A stretch of 15,415 nt of DNA, taken from Chloroflexota bacterium (lineage in GTDB: Bacteria > Chloroflexota > Dehalococcoidia > Lucifugimonadales > UBA1127). The position numbers and the translations under genes are program-made. The notes under the pieces were generated by a model. That model searched no databases, was not told the origin of the DNA, and saw only the letters and a program-made list of their open reading frames with translations. Of the stretch, positions 12,662 to 15,415 are shown in pieces. The stretch lies in contig JAPPNT010000131.1 in assembly GCA_028873745.1 (NCBI GenBank), positions 7,455 through 22,869 of the forward strand, written 5' to 3'. Each line of letters starts with the position of its first letter. Position 1 is the stretch's first letter.

Positions 12662-12856
12662 CTGGATTCCGTCCGCTGTCCCTGCAGCGGGGCCTTCGCG
12701 GGAATGACGGGAGTGGGGGCAGGGTGGTCCTTCGACAAGATCAGGGCGAACGGGGTGGGGTGATTCGCGCATCCCCCTTGCGTGACCCCGCTGGATACCG
12801 GGTTGCGCCGGTAAAACGATGGGATTGCGCCCTTTGACGGGCTCAGCGTGAACGGG
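12662..12856. repeat. intergenic repeat cluster 6
   Basis: An extended palindrome lies at 12662-12710, the second copy of the variant with an inserted GTCCGCTG...CAGCGG hairpin. A 26-bp-family copy lies at 12728-12753, a TACCGG-type palindrome at 12791-12820, and a diverged 26-bp copy at 12830-12856. No gene is present between 12602 and 12860. Confidence 0.8.
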
Positions 12857-12860
12857 GCCG

Positions 12861-14702
12861 CTAGCGCTTGTCCAGCTTGAGGAGGGCGAGGAAGGCTTCC
12901 TGCGGGACCTCCACCTGGCCCACCATCTTCATTCGCTTCTTGCCCTCTGCCTGCTTCTCCAGCAGCTTCCGCTTGCGAGTGACGTCGCCGCCGTAGCACT
13001 TGGCGAGGACGTTCTTGCGCATGGCGCGGACGGTCTCGCGGGCGATGACGCGGCTGCCGACGGCCGCCTGCACGGCGACCTCGTAGAGCTGGCGGGGGAT
13101 CAGCTTGCGTAGCTCGTCGACGAGGGCGCGGCCGGCGTCGTAGGCGTGGTCGCGGTGGACGACGAAGCAGAGGGCGTCGACGGGCTTGCTGTTGAGCAGG
13201 ATGTCGAGCTTCACCAGGGGGCCCGCGCGGTAGCCGATGAAGGAGTAGTCGATGGAGGCGTAGCCCTGGGAGCGCGACTTGATGCGGTCGTAGAACTCGG
13301 CCAGCAGCTCCGCCAGGGGCAGCTCGAACTGGAGGAGCACGCGGGCGTCGTACATCGGGTTGCCGCCGTCGGCCGTGTTCATGGCGGGGGCGATGTACTC
13401 CATGCTCTTGAACGTGCCGCGGTTGCCCGTGAACAACTCCATCATGGTGCCGACGTAGCGGGACGGGGTGATGATGGTCATCTCCAGCCACGGCTCGCGG
13501 GCCTCCAGGTACTGGCCGGGCGAGGGCATCATGGACGGGTTGGCGACGGTCATCTCCTCGCCGCCGGGCATGACGACTTGGTAGGCGACGCCAGGCGACG
13601 TCGCGATGAGGTCGAGGCCGTACTCGCGCTCCAGCCGCTCCTGCACGATCTCCATGTGCAGCGGGCCGAGGAAGCCGCAGCGGAAGCCGAAGCCGAGGGC
13701 GGGGCTGCTCTCCGGCTCAAAGTTGAGGGCAGCGTCGTTGAGCTGCAGCTTCTGGAGCGCCTCCCGCAGGTGCTCGAAGGACTCGCCGTCGGAGGGATAG
13801 ATGCCGGCGAAGACCATGAGCTTCTGGGGCTCGTAGCCGGGGAGCGGGGCGACGTTGGAGCGCTCGTCCAGCGCGACGGTGTCGCCGACGCGGCTGTCGC
13901 CGACGTTCTTGAAGCCCGTCGCGATGTAGCCGACCTGCCCGGCGCTGAGCTCGCTGACGGCCGTGAGGTCCGGGCGGAATACCCCGACCTCGACGGCCTC
14001 CGTGACCGTCTGCGAGCCGAGCATGCGGATGCGGTCGCCGCGCTTGACCGCGCCGTCGACGACGCGGACGTAGGCGATCACGCCCTTGTAGGAGTCGTAC
14101 TCGGAGTCGAAGATGAGGGCGCGCAGGGGAGCGCCGTCGTCGAGGCTCGGCGGGGGGACGCGGTCGACGATGGCGACGAGGAGCCCCTCGACGCCGGTGC
14201 CGTCCTTGGCGGAGCAGAAGACGAGCTCGTCGCGGTCGAAGCCGAAGACCTGGACCATCTCCTCGGCGACGCGGTCGGGCTCGGCGGCGGGCAGGTCGAT
14301 TTTGTTGATGACGGGGATGATGTAGAGATCGTGGCCGAGGGCGAGGTAGGCATTCGCCAACGTCTGGGCCTGGGCGCCCTGGGACGCGTCGACGACGAGC
14401 AGGGCGCCCTCGCAGGCGGCCAGCGCTCGGGAGACCTCGTAGCCGAAGTCGACGTGGCCGGGGGTGTCGATGAGGTTGAGCTGGTACTCGCGGCCGTCTG
14501 CGTGGACGTGGCGCATGCGGACGGCCTTGCCCTTAATGGTGATGCCGCGCTCGCGCTCCAGGTCCATGGTGTCCAGGAACTGGGCCTGCATCTGGCGCGG
14601 GTCGACGGTGCCCGTGTGCTCCAGCAGCCGGTCCGCGAGGGTGGACTTGCCGTGGTCAATGTGGGCGATGATGCAGAAATTGCGGATGTGTGCGGTGTCC
14701 AT
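12861..14702 (-). CDS. lepA: elongation factor 4 (LepA)
   Basis: A translational GTPase that acts on the ribosome, reported to promote back-translocation and to aid 30S assembly. The 613 residues match the family (about 600). G1 is AHIDHGKST at 13-21, G2 is around GITIKG (53-58), G3 is DTPGH at 79-83, G4 is NKID at 133-136 and G5 is SAKDG at 164-168. The EF4-specific C-terminal domain is intact, with IDYSFIGYRAGPLVKLDILL and RETVRAMRKNVLAKCYGGD, ending ALLKLDKR. Start ATG 14702 (MDTAHIRN) is preferred over ATG 14720, which lies inside a TATGCT -10-like box (14716-14721) that predicts transcription starting near 14709. No Shine-Dalgarno is visible, so the leader may be only a few bases. It is a single gene flanked by repeats. 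Confidence 0.97.
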   Translation of the reverse strand: MDTAHIRNFCIIAHIDHGKSTLADRLLEHTGTVDPRQMQAQFLDTMDLERERGITIKGKAVRMRHVHADGREYQLNLIDTPGHVDFGYEVSRALAACEGALLVVDASQGAQAQTLANAYLALGHDLYIIPVINKIDLPAAEPDRVAEEMVQVFGFDRDELVFCSAKDGTGVEGLLVAIVDRVPPPSLDDGAPLRALIFDSEYDSYKGVIAYVRVVDGAVKRGDRIRMLGSQTVTEAVEVGVFRPDLTAVSELSAGQVGYIATGFKNVGDSRVGDTVALDERSNVAPLPGYEPQKLMVFAGIYPSDGESFEHLREALQKLQLNDAALNFEPESSPALGFGFRCGFLGPLHMEIVQERLEREYGLDLIATSPGVAYQVVMPGGEEMTVANPSMMPSPGQYLEAREPWLEMTIITPSRYVGTMMELFTGNRGTFKSMEYIAPAMNTADGGNPMYDARVLLQFELPLAELLAEFYDRIKSRSQGYASIDYSFIGYRAGPLVKLDILLNSKPVDALCFVVHRDHAYDAGRALVDELRKLIPRQLYEVAVQAAVGSRVIARETVRAMRKNVLAKCYGGDVTRKRKLLEKQAEGKKRMKMVGQVEVPQEAFLALLKLDKR

Positions 14703-14741
14703 AGGGTTCCATCGTAGCATACGGGGCGTGGGGTGGGGGTG

Positions 14742-14814
14742 CGGATACCGGCCTGCGCCGGTATAACGGGGTGTTGGGCGCGGGGCGGCCCTTCGACAAG
14801 CTCAGGGCGAACGG
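14742..14814. repeat. intergenic repeat cluster 7
   Basis: A TACCGGC/GCCGGTA palindrome lies at 14742-14772 and a 26-bp-family copy close to consensus at 14788-14814 (CCTTCGACAAGCTCAGGGCG core). Between 14815 and 14888 nothing recognisable is seen. Confidence 0.8.
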
Positions 14815-14888
14815 GGTGGTTTCATGCGCTTCGCATCCGGTGTGTGCGGCAAGCGGCGGCCTGGATGTCTAACAAATATATCCGGGCG

Positions 14889-15209
14889 TTACGCTGCATA
14901 CAGCAACTCCCGGCCCGCCTCCACGGACTCGCGGAAGTACGGGTTGACGATGGCGGAATGCATGACGAGGTCCACGGGCCGCCCGAATAGCTCCTGCAGC
15001 CCGAAGAGGAGATCGAAGTAGGCGTCGGCCCTGCCCGAAACCAAGTCCGGCTGGAACTCCACCAGGAAGTCGAGGTCGCTCTCGGGCCCGAACCGGCGGG
15101 CGTCGGTTGCGGAGCCAAATACGTCCAGCCGGAGCACACGGCAACGGCGGCAGAGCTCCTCCAACTCCGCTGTACGTTCTGCTATGAGTTGAACCATCAA
15201 CGGCATCAT
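14889..15209 (-). CDS. MNT-type nucleotidyltransferase (minimal polymerase-beta fold)
   Basis: The 106-residue protein has the nucleotidyltransferase signature: LDVFGSATD (Gly32-Ser33), then SDLDFLVEF with Asp45 and Asp47, and a third acidic residue in GRPVDLVM (Asp80). Small proteins of this type usually act with a HEPN partner in MntA/HepT toxin-antitoxin pairs, where MntA adds AMP to HepT. No HEPN gene is visible on either side within the window, so it may be solitary or its partner may lie beyond the right edge. The ATG at 15209 is preferred because AGAGG lies 9 nt upstream. A TTG at 15227 would add six residues and has no Shine-Dalgarno. Confidence 0.8.
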   Translation of the reverse strand: MMPLMVQLIAERTAELEELCRRCRVLRLDVFGSATDARRFGPESDLDFLVEFQPDLVSGRADAYFDLLFGLQELFGRPVDLVMHSAIVNPYFRESVEAGRELLYAA

Positions 15210-15272
15210 TTCATGTAGCCTCTGCAACCATCGTAAGGGCTGGCCATTGCGGGGTCTACCGCTCGCCCATTG

Positions 15273-15415
15273 GCCCTTCGACGGCTTTGGCGAGCGGATT
15301 GCGGGTGAGGGGCTCGCGATAGACGTTGGTCGTGGGGTTTCTGGATTCCCGCCTGCGCGGGAATGACGGCAGTGGAGGGCGGTCAGAGCGGGAGCGCGTG
15401 CAGGGCGAACGGGGG
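15273..15415. repeat. intergenic repeat cluster 8
   Basis: A diverged 26-bp-family copy lies at 15273-15297. A GGATTCCCGCC/GGCGGGAATGACGG-type palindrome lies at 15341-15373, and a 26-bp-family 3' fragment at 15400-15415, cut by the window end. The region 15228-15415 shows no gene. Confidence 0.75.

Noticed and set aside
12354..12662. N-terminal extension of the P-loop NTPase
   Set aside because: Overlaps the zinc-ribbon gene in another frame and is Arg/Pro-rich; GTG 12353 has a good Shine-Dalgarno and immediately precedes the first core strand.
13146..14717. 523-residue open frame on the plus strand
   Set aside because: Antisense shadow of lepA with no family features.

Overview
The window reads as chromosomal DNA of a high-GC bacterium. 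The gene content is RNase Y, LepA, TAXI-type binding proteins, amidohydrolase-2 and ornithine-cyclodeaminase-like enzymes, many divergent small operons, and gaps filled with short palindromic repeats. I read this as most like a Chloroflexota (Dehalococcoidia/SAR202-type) genome. That placement is inference from gene style; there is no rRNA or other decisive marker.

Layout. 1-94: a possible tRNA 3' end, then a strong terminator. 95-835 (+): HAD hydrolase. 986-2749 (-): an amidohydrolase whose stop lies 3 nt before a lipoprotein built from a recent 300-bp tandem duplication. 2919-3893 (-): ornithine cyclodeaminase/mu-crystallin family enzyme. 4230-5198 (-): TAXI-family solute-binding-like protein with no signal peptide. 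5446-5823 (-): DUF2007-like membrane protein. 5993-7531 (+): RNase Y, with a near-consensus promoter overlapped by a perfect 10-bp inverted repeat, ending in a strong terminator. 7727-8557 (+): PHP phosphoesterase. 8675-9372 (+): vapBC-type toxin-antitoxin pair with a 4-nt overlap. 9382-9768 (-): cupin. 9884-10390 (+): OsmC-family gene with an in-frame TGA exactly where the family's first redox cysteine is expected. 10623-11371 (+): a less GC-rich pair, DUF5678-like protein and retropepsin-like protease. 11400-11792 (+): DUF3224 protein. 11829-12589 (-): a small membrane zinc-ribbon protein followed by a P-loop NTPase. 12861-14702 (-): LepA/EF4. 14889-15209 (-): MNT-type nucleotidyltransferase.

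The main result is the OsmC gene. The frame stays open on both sides of TGA 10070-10072. The second family cysteine is intact. A hairpin with a G-first apical loop starts within 15 nt after the TGA, at the right distance for a bacterial SECIS. This makes a selenocysteine-containing OsmC peroxidase-like protein the leading reading, with a simple nonsense mutation as the alternative.

Almost every gap that is not an operon junction carries copies of two or three dispersed repeat families. One is a 26-bp element of the type CCTTCGACAAGCTCAGGGCG. The others are short palindromes ending in GAATGACGG or GAAACG. They account for the long spurious open frames in those gaps and for misleading upstream start codons. 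No IS element, integrase, CRISPR array or replication origin is visible.
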